64,000 nt of DNA from Tillandsia leiboldiana (Eukaryota; Streptophyta; Magnoliopsida; Poales; Bromeliaceae), in assembly GCA_029204045.2 (NCBI GenBank), contig JAQNDB010000274.1:1-64000 (forward strand), written 5' to 3'. Of this stretch, positions 32,074 through 41,912 are shown one piece after another. How positions within the stretch are numbered: position 1 is the first letter of the stretch; the number at the start of each line of letters is the position of its first letter. A program made the translations under genes and the position numbers. The notes under the pieces are model-generated. The model saw only the letters and a program-made list of their open reading frames with translations. It was not told the DNA's origin and did no database searches.

Positions 32074-33416
32074 TGTTGGGTTATGTATAATTGGATCTAA
32101 ATAGGGGAAAAAATACCTAGAGGGGGGTGAATAGGTGTAAACAATAAACACTAAAAAATCTTTGCGATATAAAACCCAATGCGGAAAAATAAATAACACG
32201 CAGAGATTTTTACGTGGAAAACTCTAAACCGGAGTAAAAAACCACGGGACCGATAACACGGTGAAATCCACTAGAATTAAACACGTACAAGGTGATATAC
32301 CGTACTCACAGACGACTCAACCTTTTCCATACGCTCCTAGTTGATCTTCTCCGCTCGCTCCACGACGCTTCTCGAATCCACGATCTGCGTCCAACGCTGA
32401 ATCCACGGCGTCCAACGTCGAGTCCACGACGTCCGACCGAATCCACGGTCTTCACCCAGTAGCACGCTTCGAATCCACGAACGTACCTCGCTCCGAATCC
32501 ACGAGAGCGGTAGCACCTTGAATCCACAAGGCCACGCGAGTCCACGCGCCGATTTGGGATAAATCGTTGTTTTTTGGGTGGTGATGATCCGCCGAATACT
32601 TAGATTAGAAATAGATCAGAAATACCATCTAAGTATTCATTGATTTGATTCTACTCAAAATGTGAGTATGAAAACCTAGAATCAAATCAATCAATATAGA
32701 TGAAGAAACATAAGATAGAATCTATGATTTCCTTTCTTCTCTATATGTGGATCTTGGGCCGTATAAAAGATGACGGCTTTTTGGATTAGCGGCTTCTTTT
32801 TGGATTAGCCCTAGAAAAAGAATCATAGGGTCTATTTATAGGTTAGAAACCCTTGGAAGAAGATAAGGATAAAAAACTATCCTTTTCTGGAATTTTACAT
32901 GACGACGATCCGGATCGGAGTTCGGCGATCCGGATTGCAGTAGCAAGAAAATCAGTTTCCAGAAAAATGAAGGTTTGGGATCCGAATCGAAGTGCCTGAT
33001 CCAGATCGTTCATACAGTTCACCAAACATCAACGTTCGGGATCCGGATTGAAAAGCCTGATCCGGATCGTTCAAATAAAATGGTAAACCCAGTGTTCGGG
33101 ATCCGGATCAAAGGAAGCTACGATCCGGATTGAACTGGTGTATGAACGAACAACCTTCGGGATCCGGATTGCAAAGTCTGATCCGGATCCTGAACATGTC
33201 CCATGTTCAGTTTTTGATATTTATGCAATTACAAATCCATCCAAGTGTTTCTACACTATAAGAAGTATTCGGATCACCAAAGATATTAAGTTAAACATAC
33301 CTGATCCTTTTGAATTCTTCTTTCTTGAGATTGAGTTATATGATCCAACCTTCTTTACCTTCAATCTTCAAGACTTAACCGAATTCACGAAATACGCCAA
33401 CTTAAATTCCGTAACA
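32074..33416 (-). repeat. 3' LTR of S2 (1343 bp)
   Basis: Plus-strand reading TGTTGGGTTATG...TTCCGTAACA. Contains CGAATCCACGA words (32390-32530), TATA box (minus, 32832-32841) and GATCCGGATC-type palindromes, some decayed (for example TCCGAA near 32981). Purine tract at 33417-33428 (minus CAAAGGGGGAGAT). Confidence 0.95.
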
Positions 33417-33428
33417 ATCTCCCCCTTT

Positions 33429-33854
33429 GGCGGTTTCGTGACAAAACATAGATCCACTCAAGAAAATTCAAAAAGATATTTTTGTTGCTATCACCATACA
33501 ACAAAAATTTACAATGGAGATCCAAAATAAAATACATGAGTTAAACTCCTAAAACAGACTCTAGACTTAGACATCTGTACTCTCTGCAAAAGAAATCATT
33601 CTTGACAAAAGAAATCGTTAGATACCTCAAGAATTTTATATCATTCAAAAACCACATACAGAGATGAAGTTTATACTCATTTATACTTACCATGACATTT
33701 ATACATTCAGATATGTAATTTGATCATAGTTAAAACACCAACATATCTTCTATGCAATCAAAATCCAAATGTCATGTTAGTGAACATCAACTTGTTAGTT
33801 ATATTACATGCCCAAATAGTTAGTCGAATAGTTAGTCGAGGCATGCATTCAAAC
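33429..33854 (-). other. S2 3' non-coding region, LTR side
   Basis: AT-rich sequence between the purine tract and Cassandra copy 2. Homologous to about 60720-61125 of S1. No ORF or motif seen. Confidence 0.6.
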
Positions 33855-34434
33855 TGTGACACCCCCGGAATTTGGATTAGTCCTCTATATAAATGATATA
33901 TAATAGGACTAAATCTCTAACCCGGCTATAGCATTTTGGATGGTAGCAAGATCCAAGAGGAACATGAGAGTTAAGCGTGCTAGAGCTAGAGTAGTTCTAG
34001 GATGGGTGACCCCCTGGGAAGTGGGGCGTCACAGTTGGTATCAGAGCCATTCACCAGCCGGAAATGTGAGATGAGTCTCGGCTGAGCCAGGGTTATATAG
34101 CGGGTAGAGCGAGGCTCCCCGGCTAATGACCGTTGTGAGTGGAGTGCAGCTCCTCACAAGGTCGGCTAAGGCTAGCGAGACGAGTCTCACATCGCCTGGT
34201 GCTTGTGAGTGTGCTTGAGCCTGACGTGGACGTCAGGGCTTAAAGGGGGGAAGAATGTGACACCCCCGGAATTTGGATTAGTCCTCTATATAAATGATAT
34301 ATAATAGGACTAAATCTCTAACCCGGCTATAGCATTTTGGATGGTAGCAAGATCCAAGAGGAACATGAGAGTTAAGCGTGCTAGAGCTAGAGTAGTTCTA
34401 GGATGGGTGACCCCCTGGGAAGTGGGGCGTCACA
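33855..34434 (+). mobile_element. Cassandra TRIM, copy 2, complete
   Basis: LTRs 33855-34033 and 34256-34434 (179 bp each); perfect TSD CAAAC at 33850-33854 and 34435-34439. The 222-bp interior starts with PBS TGGTATCAGAGCC (34036-34047) and ends with purine tract AAAGGGGGGAAGAA (34242-34255). No coding capacity. It is the reference copy for the family here; the 5-bp TSD shows integrase-mediated insertion into S2. Confidence 0.95.
33968..34021 (+). ncRNA. 5S-rRNA-like segment in Cassandra LTR
   Basis: AGTTAAGCGTGCT (A-box region) and GGATGGGTGACCCCCTGGGAAG (C-box region, 34000-34021) match plant 5S rRNA, with TAGAGTAGTTCTA between them as the intermediate element. The same segment is in every Cassandra LTR here. 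In Cassandra this supplies an internal RNA polymerase III promoter. Whether these copies are transcribed cannot be told. Confidence 0.85.
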
Positions 34435-34718
34435 CAAACACAAATGAAAACCAAAAGTTGAAGTTCTACTTACCTTTCAAGTTGAGGTTATACTTACCTC
34501 CATAGTTTCAAGTTTCTCACAAACATTGTATCATTGTTTATACTTCTCTCTCCCCCTTTTTGTCACAAAAGTTAGCCAAAAATTACCAAAATGGAGAGAA
34601 TAGTTAACAGTTCAAGTACCAAAAGTTTGAGAACTAAAAACTAAAAACTAAAACTTAAAAAACCTGCACAAGAAAATTATTAGAAATCAGCACAAGTCAA
34701 TCATCTGAGGCAGAGTCT
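34435..34718 (-). other. S2 spacer between Cassandra 2 and env-like ORF
   Basis: Contains a second purine tract (plus strand CTCTCCCCCTTTTTGTCAC, near 34545-34566). Multiple purine tracts in the 3' region are typical of Sireviruses. Confidence 0.6.
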
Positions 34719-35537
34719 TCAGAGCTCGTGCAGCCCAGTTTTTTTCAAAATTCCTTTAAGCATTCCCGAAATCGTAGAACACTCTTGTTTCATCTGATGT
34801 ATGTCCTTGGACATCTTTCTGAGTTCTAGAGCCATTTTATCTTGTTCTTGGTTGATGGAAGATTCTAAGTTTGCCTTTTGGTCAATTCTTCTGGAAGTTG
34901 AAGAACGTTGTGTGACGACTGACGGAGCAGTCTGACCTTCATTCCGAGGAGATCTTCTTGGCAGAGAATGTGAATTGTCAAGAGGTTCATTGCTTGGCAC
35001 ATTCTTTTTCCTTGCTTGCTGCTTAAGTATTGAGGAAGACTTCAGTAGCTTCTTGTTCTTTAGGTAAACCTTATTTTCTTCATCAATACCTTGTTGTACT
35101 TCAGTAAGAAATGTGTCCCAATCTTCTTCGTCTTCAGATTCATTTTCAGTTTGAGGGATATTCTTTGTTTCATCTTGACATGTTTCATTTATTTCAATAC
35201 CTCGAGCTCGTCCAAGCCGTCGAGCAAGTCTTTTTCTTTTTGTCTTCCCAGAAGTTTCTTCCATTGGAGCTTTGCCCTTTTCAGCAGCAGTAGGCGGAGC
35301 CTTTGATGTTTCCGCAGGCGCTTTTCCTTTCGAAGCAGTGGGTGCTGTTGCTTCAACTTGAAGCTCATCCCAATCAATTGATTCCGTTTCAGATTCTGTA
35401 TCGGAATCATCTTTAGTTTTCTTCGCTTTCTTAGCCCTCTTGGGCTTGACAGTGTCTCTCGTATGTACCATAGCAGCCAGAAGAAAAATGATCCAGGTGA
35501 TCACCATTGCTATTGGTTTCTTGTGAAAAGAAATCAT
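34719..35537 (-). CDS. S2 env-like third ORF
   Basis: Open frame of 272 aa with a hydrophobic N-terminal segment, ITWIIFLLAAMVH (about residues 14-26), that looks like a signal peptide or membrane anchor. It is followed by the basic cluster KPKRAKKAKK, an acidic Ser/Glu region (DDSDTESETESIDWDEL), an Ala/Pro/Lys-rich middle and a C-terminal coiled coil ending near MLKGILKKTG. It lies downstream of RNase H, the place of the env-like gene in Sireviruses; function in the family is unproven. The S1 homologue starts at the residue equivalent to about 12, so the upstream Met may be incidental. A GTAAGT donor lies at about 35929, but the S1 acceptor CACAG reads CACAT here. Confidence 0.75.
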   Translation of the reverse strand: MISFHKKPIAMVITWIIFLLAAMVHTRDTVKPKRAKKAKKTKDDSDTESETESIDWDELQVEATAPTASKGKAPAETSKAPPTAAEKGKAPMEETSGKTKRKRLARRLGRARGIEINETCQDETKNIPQTENESEDEEDWDTFLTEVQQGIDEENKVYLKNKKLLKSSSILKQQARKKNVPSNEPLDNSHSLPRRSPRNEGQTAPSVVTQRSSTSRRIDQKANLESSINQEQDKMALELRKMSKDIHQMKQECSTISGMLKGILKKTGLHEL

Positions 35538-35924
35538 GTGAGCAACAACTCAAGAACACGAAAAAAATTGTTAATTTTCAAAAATTAGAAAAATTGTACC
35601 CAAACAATCATTATCGTGTAGAGAGACTAAGAATCAAATTAGTTTTGCAAAAGGAATTTTAAAAATAGATCAATCGCATGATTTTCGAAAATTCCCATTA
35701 TATATCCTAAAACCGAAATTTTTGAAATCGAAGGCCAAAAATCCGTTTATCATGAGAGTACCTAGCATATAATCAAAACTAATCTACCCAGAGTTCTTAT
35801 TTCAAAAGAAATTTGATCAAAAACCATCCATAAACGAAATAGATACAAGAATTTCATCACGTTTTGATGAAGAATATGAAAAACTGTGAAAAACCGAGAT
35901 TTTGATCAATAAAACTTACTTGGA

Positions 35925-36143
35925 GTCGAAGAACTTGAGTTTGAAAGCTCCCAAGATGGATGAATTCTAGAGAGAGAAGCTCTGGAGACTTTTGAACAAA
36001 AGATTGGAGTAAAAGAAATCAAAACCCTTTTGTTCTATATAAAACCCTAGCCGCGATCCGGATCAGTTCGTGATTACGATCCGGATCGGCTACCCGCAGA
36101 GAAAATCTGCGTTCGGGATCCGGATCGGCATGTCCAATCCGGA
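35925..36143 (-). promoter_or_regulatory. Promoter-like region upstream of S2 env-like ORF
   Basis: In transcription order (minus): four TCCGGA palindromes starting at 36138, 36119, 36080 and 36057 (steps 19, 39, 23), then a TATA box TTTATATAG (36035-36043), a leader rich in TTTGTTC/CTCTCTCTAG, and a donor CCAA|GTAAGT (about 35930). The palindromes are of the GTTCGGGATCCGGATCGG type found in S2's own LTR. Confidence 0.6.
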
Positions 36144-36150
36144 TCAGCTC

Positions 36151-37081
36151 CAACTTTTTCTTTAGAAAATTTCAGAGAAATTCTAGAAAAACCAGAAAAA
36201 GATTGTAAGCACTTTTGTGTATCAACTTTAAACGAAAATCATCGTTTCATACAACAAGAAATAGATTATGCCAAATCTATCAATAACATCCAACAAATGA
36301 AACGAAAATTTATAAAAATTAAATCCCTTAAAGTTGAACAATTTCAATTACATCTAACTTGATCTTATGTGTAATGCCTTTATCAAATCATCAATTCGGT
36401 AAAGAAAATGAAATACAAAGATCAATAGATGTCTAAAATCCCAAATAAGTTAGATAATATATCTAGTCAATTTATTGAAGAGAGTGGCTCTTTGAGCATC
36501 TTTCATTAAAATTCCCACCTTATACCAACCTTGAAATTTTGACAGAGTCAAGTATTTCAACATGCATTTTATTTAATCAAACATGAAAAACCTTGCTTGG
36601 TATACATGTGGTAGCTGCACACAGTACTCGGACGACCGAGGTGGTAGCTCTTTCCTCCATGTGGTGGTAGTTTTCACACTCCTCATTGGGATGTAACTCT
36701 TTCCACATCTTTTGAGCATAATACTTTTTCTTTGACTCCCCCTCAATTGGCTATCAATTATTTAAGATATAAAGTATTCAGCCAAATATTGATCTCGATT
36801 TCATACTCGACTAAACAATCAAATAAGATAAAAACTATACCAAGAGATCATCGAGAGAGAAATTGACTTTGATCAAAACAAAGATGATTTAATTGACATA
36901 AATGATCATTACATCAAATGAGATATTATGATATCTAAAGCATAATAGATTTCTAAATATATAAAAGGATGCAGTTAAAGTCAATAAAACTAATGCTCAA
37001 TAAATGTTCTATGTCTAAGCATAGATGATGAACAAAAACACAAAAACAAAACCTAACCTAAACAAAAGTTTCAAAAAGAGG
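36151..37081 (-). other. S2 non-coding region after RNase H
   Basis: AT-rich. Includes the conserved block GTGGTAGTTTTCACACTCC (36664-36682) and a purine tract (minus GAGGGGGAGTCAAAG, near 36738). No ORF supported. Confidence 0.6.
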
Positions 37082-37905
37082 TTATTTCAAGGAAAGCATT
37101 CCAATTGCTTTACGCAAATGAATAAAACGTTTTTGATCCAAAGGTTTTGTTAACAAGTCAGCTAATTGATCTTCAGTTGAAATGTAGGAAATTTGAAGAA
37201 TATTTGATTCAACTAGCTCTCTAAGAAAATGATATCTAAGTTCAATGTGTTTTGTTCTAGAGTGCAACACAGGGTTTTTTGAAATGTTTATAGCACTAGT
37301 GTTGTCACATAAAACAGTTACCGAAGTTGCTGAAATTCGGAAGTCGCTCAATACGCTTTTCATCCAAATGAGTTGAGTTGAACAACTACCCGCTGAGATG
37401 TATTCCGCTTCGGCAGTCGAGAGTGCAATGCAGTTTTGCTTTTTACTATGCCATGCAACAAGGCAATGGCCAAGATAAAAACATGCACCACTCGTACTTT
37501 TCCGATAATCCACAGATCCTGCCCAATCGGCATCTGAGTATCCAATAATATCTAGACTTGTTCCCATAGGATACCAAATTCCGAAATTAATGGTTCCTTT
37601 GATGTACCGGATGATCCGTTTCACCGCTTTCAGGTGAACCTCCTTTGGTGCTGATTGATATCTCGCGCAAATCCCAACACTAAAGGATATATCCGGGCGA
37701 CTAGCTGTGAGGTAAAGTAGACTTCTAATCATGCTGCGATAAAGTTTCTCGTCTACATTCTCACTAAGAGATTCACTTCCTAATCCCTTATTGCTAGTTC
37801 CCATAGGAGTAGGAAAATCTTTAGAATCTTCTAATCCGAATTTCTTTACCAACTCCTTTGCATACTTGGATTGACACAGATGGATGCCTTCACCATTTTG
37901 TTTCA
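37082..37905 (-). pseudogene. pol: S2 RT end and RNase H (3' part of split pol)
   Basis: Reads KQNGEGIHLCQSKYAKELV, then the copia RNase H: YSDADWAGSVDYRKSTSGAC, AWHSKKQNCIALSTAEAEY, LCDNTSAINISKNP, HSRTKHIELRYHFLRE, ending in the RFIHLRKAIGMLSLK tail shared with S1. It continues RT at 50517; removing the insertion and one CTTGC copy restores the frame as LGLQ-VK. No stop in this part. Confidence 0.92.
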
Positions 37906-37910
37906 CTTGC
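37906..37910. other. Left TSD of composite insertion
   Basis: CTTGC, repeated at 50517-50521. One copy is needed to restore S2's RT reading frame. Confidence 0.9.
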
Positions 37911-38438
37911 TGTGACGCCCCACTTCCCAGGGGGTCACCCATCCTAGAACTACTCTAGCTCTAGCACGCTTAACTCTCATGTTCCTCTTGGATCTTGCTA
38001 CCATCCAAAATGCTATAGCCGGGTTAGAGATTTAGTCCTATTATATCATTTATATAGAGGACTAATCCAAATTCCGGGGGTGTCACATTCTTCCCCCCTT
38101 TAAGCCCTGACGTCCACGTCAGGCTCAAGCACACTCACAAGCACCAGGCGATGTGAGACTAGTCTCGCTAGCCTTAGCCGACCTTGTGAGGAGCTACACT
38201 CCACTCACAACGGTCATTAGCCGGGGAGCCTCGCTCTACCCGCTATGTAACCCTGGCTCAGCCGAGACTCATCTCACATTTCCGGCTGGTGAATGGCTCT
38301 GATACCAACTGTGACGCCCCACTTCCCAGGGGGTCACCCATCCTAGAACTACTCTAGCTCTAGCACGCTTAACTCTCATGTTCCTCTTGGATCTTGCTAC
38401 CATCCAAAATGCTATAGCCGGGTTAGAGATTTAGTCCT
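37911..38438 (-). mobile_element. Cassandra TRIM, copy 3, truncated part of composite
   Basis: Complete 3' LTR (37911-38087, 177 bp), 222-bp interior (38088-38309) with purine tract and PBS (minus TTGGTATCAGAGCC), and a 5' LTR that keeps only its 3' 129 bp (38310-38438). The first 48 bp are missing and replaced by G-derived sequence. 5S-like boxes are present in both LTRs. Confidence 0.92.
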
Positions 38439-38444
38439 CTAATC
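38437..38444 (-). other. Junction between G 3' LTR and Cassandra
   Basis: Plus CTCTAATC = minus GATTAGAG, identical to the 8-base spacer between G's 5' LTR and its PBS (47096-47103). Two bases (plus CT, minus AG) can be assigned to either partner, that is, 2-nt microhomology. Confidence 0.85.
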
Positions 38445-40560
38445 TGTCACGCCCCGGGTCGAAACTGCGACCCGGGCTCGCCAACAGATCCGCCGCCCAT
38501 ACGGGAAGCCCCGTATAGACGTAGCGACTAACCTGCAAAAGAGATCTACACTAAACAGATATCAGAGCTGATAAGGTAAAAGCTGGATAAAATAAATACA
38601 ACTCAAACAAAATATACAACCTGAGTCCTCACCAAAATACAATATCTCTCAAAATAAGAAGTGTACAACTCAATCCTCACTACAAGGTCACTCGACAAGA
38701 ACTCTCAAAAAGTAGGGAGGTACATCTACTCTCAAGCGACAACTGGTAGGGATCTATCTCGCGACTCCCTTACCTCGATCAGTCGGGTCAGCAACAGGTG
38801 CGGCAGGAACTGGAGCAGAAGAAGAAGTCCCTGGGGAAAAATACACCACGACGGGTGTGAGAACTACGTCCCAAGTAGTTCTCAGTGGGTGCCGCCAACA
38901 AGCCCGACGGTCTGCCCACTAAGTCTACTAGAGGAAAAAAGTAACAATGCAGTGCGGAAAGGGAAAAGCTGGTAAAGTAATCTCTACAGCTACTATGCCT
39001 CTATCTAGATGCTCAAAAGTGGGGCAGAAAGAACATGATGCTACAACTAGCTCTCGACTCAAATCACCCAATCTCAACTGACTGCCGCATAGGGTCCAGT
39101 CAAACCTGCGCCTACCTACTGCCGTCACGTCCCGGGGGACCGGACTTACGTAGGGCGTCCGTGACTGCCACTAACTGGCCCAGCCAGAGGGACTGTGTCC
39201 GTGACTGCCACTAACTGGCCCAGCCAGAGGGAACACTGCGTCGACAAGTCGCGATAGAAGAACAGGCCCAACTCCGGAGTGGCTCTCGAGGGGAGCGACC
39301 CCACCGAGGAAAGTATCCGCGCATCTCTGTCGAGCTCAAATGTGGCTCATGCAGGCTATAATCCAAATCCTCGATCAACAAGATCGACTGAAACCAAAGG
39401 AACACTGTCTCACACACAGGCTGGAAAACTGCACAGCCGAGACTCACTGTCACTCAAAATAGCTCTCAAGATCTCAAATCTACAACCCAAGTCACTTTCC
39501 CAAAGAAACCTGGTCTACAGACTGCTAACAACTCCACTCGGTCCCCAGACACGAGTGTAAATGCATCCCACAATAATCCGACCTCTCGGCCCACTACTTG
39601 GGCGAGGAGAACTCTAAGTCCAGAGTGATATACAGAAAAGTGATGTGGGAATGTCTAGAGCAATAAAACCTAGCCCAAGTTGAGGTTTTCTACAGTCTGG
39701 CTGAACATGCATCATATGGCAGTGGTGCTAGGTCAAGTTCCAAGATAAATACTAAACAACAGCTTGTAGGGAGCAAGATAATAACAATCAACAGCTTAGG
39801 GGAGAAAAATAATCACAGGATCATCTAACTACAACAGGAACATCAATTCACACATTCTAGCATGCTGGACATCACACATTAAAATATGCAAGTCCCTAAA
39901 GTTAGAATTAGTCCACAGTCCGCTGATCTTGAAAAGAGGTCACCCACCTGATGCGCTGATCAGTCCAAGTCCTACAGCTGATAATACCAACAACACAGCA
40001 ACTCACTGTCCAGTAAATCCAGTACAGTCCAAATCCCACCTGGATTCAACATAGGCTACAATTATACACAATCCCCCAAAAATCTGTCCAAAAATCACAT
40101 GCTGAATTTCAGCTGCACAGAAGCCAAAATATCACCTGCTGAAAGTGCTCAATAAATTCCAATAAAAATATCCCGGCGTTCTTCGCGTCGATAGCTTCGA
40201 AACAAGTACCTGCACGCCCAAATCGGAGTTCCGTAGGCCAAGATATAAATTCCACAACACGGGCGCGCGAAGACATACAACCACATAACTGTAAAATCTG
40301 GCACAGATAAAAAAAAAGGAAGATGTATACCTCCGGGAAGATCTCAGGAAATTCCAAAAAAAATACCACAATGATCCTTGCGTCGACTAGATGAAAAAAG
40401 TCTAGAAGCACGTCCTGATCCGAGATTTGTGCGCGAAGATCTCTTCAAAAGAAGCTGCTGTCCTCTCCAAAAACTCACAGCAAGAAGGGTCCAAATGAGC
40501 ACGAGAAAACACCTCGAAAAACGCGAAATCTGAAAATGTACGAGAAACCCAAAATCGTAG

Positions 40561-40569
40561 CCTCACCTG
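40561..40569 (-). other. Putative 5' splice site in G LTR
   Basis: Minus CAG|GTGAGG, about 235 nt after the presumed start. The functional copy would be in the 5' LTR (49220-49228). A pyrimidine tract plus CAG (minus, ending at 46810) lies just before the gag ATG. Confidence 0.5.
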
Positions 40570-40834
40570 TTATGAATCCAGCAGCGAAGAAATCGCTCGA
40601 AAAGATGGTCGGAGTAGGTCGGGGGAGCTCGTACACCGAAGAGCGACGGAAGAAACACCGATGAAAGAGCGTCGCGCCGCGCCAAGAAAATGAGAATCTC
40701 GAAAAGCGTGCCCCCAAAAATCCTCAAACTCTGCAGATGGAAGCTTGACAGTGTGAGGATCAACTTTGGTGAAGAGCTCACTTCGGTTTGAGGCTCGGAA
40801 GTGCCAAAAAAAAATGAAGGGAAAGAGTTTCGGG

Positions 40835-40844
40835 CTATTTATAG
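40835..40844 (-). promoter_or_regulatory. TATA box of G LTR
   Basis: Minus CTATAAATAG. The 5' LTR copy is 49494-49503. The same sequence is at 63629-63638 in G2. Confidence 0.85.
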
Positions 40845-40915
40845 GCCGCAGGAAACAAATGGAGAAATTCCCATTTTGTCCCGACTTTCGGGCGCAGGGG
40901 GGTTTTCGGGCGGCT

Positions 40916-40942
40916 ACAGTGTTGGGCCTGGCCCAACACTGT
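40916..40942. promoter_or_regulatory. 27-nt palindrome upstream of G TATA box
   Basis: ACAGTGTTGGGCC, one base, then its exact reverse complement: 13-bp arms, 71 bp from the TATA box. Copy in the other LTR at 49575-49601. Confidence 0.85.
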
Positions 40943-41090
40943 GCGCGCCCGAATTCCTCCCGTGTGGCCACGTAGCCCAGCAAACAGGCGGCAGCGGGTG
41001 GAGCTACTTAGCGGCGGCCACTTCGCGCGCCTCCCCGCCCGACACGCGTCCCGCACAGCGAACAGCTGTGCGGGGCGCGCCAAACGGCGC

Positions 41091-41531
41091 CACGTGTCCC
41101 TCCCCGCGGTCAAAGCGGGTAGGTGGTGCCCGCCAGTGGCAGGGCGACACGTGGCCCTGCCACTGTCGCGGTCACACGTGCGGGCAGGGCGCCGCCCTAG
41201 CCGCCTGCCACGCACGCGCCCCGAGGCGCCCGTCCGCCGATCCGTGCGCCGCGCCTCGTGAGCCCGCGAATGGGGTGACGACACGTGTCCTGTGCACCCG
41301 GTCCACGCAACCAATTAAGGTTCCGTGGACCGCGCCGCGTGCACCGACCAACCGCGGGATGCCACGTGTCCCCCCGCCCCGGTCCATGCACCGCCGCGCA
41401 AATTCTGTAGACCGCGCCTCACGGGCCCGCCAATCAGGCGGCGCCACGTGTCATGCGCCGGGTCCGTGCACCCAGCCGCGGCGCTCTGTGGACCGCGCGC
41501 TGCGGACCGGCCAATCATGGGCTGCCACGTG
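41091..41531 (-). promoter_or_regulatory. G-box / CCAAT array in G U3
   Basis: Seven CACGTG cores in 441 bp (41091, 41148, 41175, 41282, 41363, 41445, 41526). The last four are 81-82 bp apart within a tandem unit that also carries CCAAT (near 41310, 41421, 41511) and GGTCC-TGCAC words. Several read ACGTGTC, the ABRE-type core bound by plant bZIP factors. One core sits in the 8-nt loop of a 12-bp inverted repeat (41134-41165), another at the centre of a 16-bp palindrome (41521-41536). Confidence 0.8.
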
Positions 41532-41912
41532 GCAGCCGGCGGTCCACGGCCCCTCCCATGCACCGAAATTCAGCGAAAACTTCCGGGAGTCCGTTTTTGG
41601 GCATCCGGACTCAGAATTTAACAAGCAAATAGCTGTTTTCAAGCGTTTTTCCGCGCTGAATCCATTTCCAAGCTCAGTTTGGCCAAAAACCTTTTCAGAA
41701 TTTTGGCAAACACAGCCGAAGGCCAACACAGCTGAAGATAACTCACAGGGTCCATCTGTAGCATCCCCTTGATGCACAATGGGCCAGACGCACCGACAAT
41801 AGGTGTTCTATACAATGGATTCACCAGAAAAGCGGCATGGGAAATTGGGCCACCACATCCTCCCCCACTAAAAGGGAGTTTCGTCCCCGAAACAAGAAAC
41901 AACAGACGTACC

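Larger units (their letters stand above)
38445..41857 (-). repeat. 3' LTR of G (3413 bp)
   Basis: In transcription order (minus): U3 with 81-bp G-box/CCAAT repeats (41282-41531) and other hairpins, a 27-nt palindrome (40916-40942), TATA box (40835-40844), leader, donor ACAG|GTGAGG (40561-40569), then about 2.1 kb of U5-like sequence ending GGGGCGTGACA. Mismatches to the other LTR occur only in 38445-39200 and 41200-41857. Confidence 0.95.

Noticed and set aside
33968..34021. A genuine 5S rRNA gene
   Set aside because: Only the 3' half (promoter region) matches, with substitutions, and it sits inside a TRIM LTR with TSD. It is the Cassandra 5S-like segment.
40801..41772. 323-aa plus-strand frame in the G LTR (and its copy at 49460-50431)
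   Set aside because: It is antisense to the LTR promoter, spans TATA, G-boxes and hairpins, and has no recognisable domain. GC-rich composition explains it.
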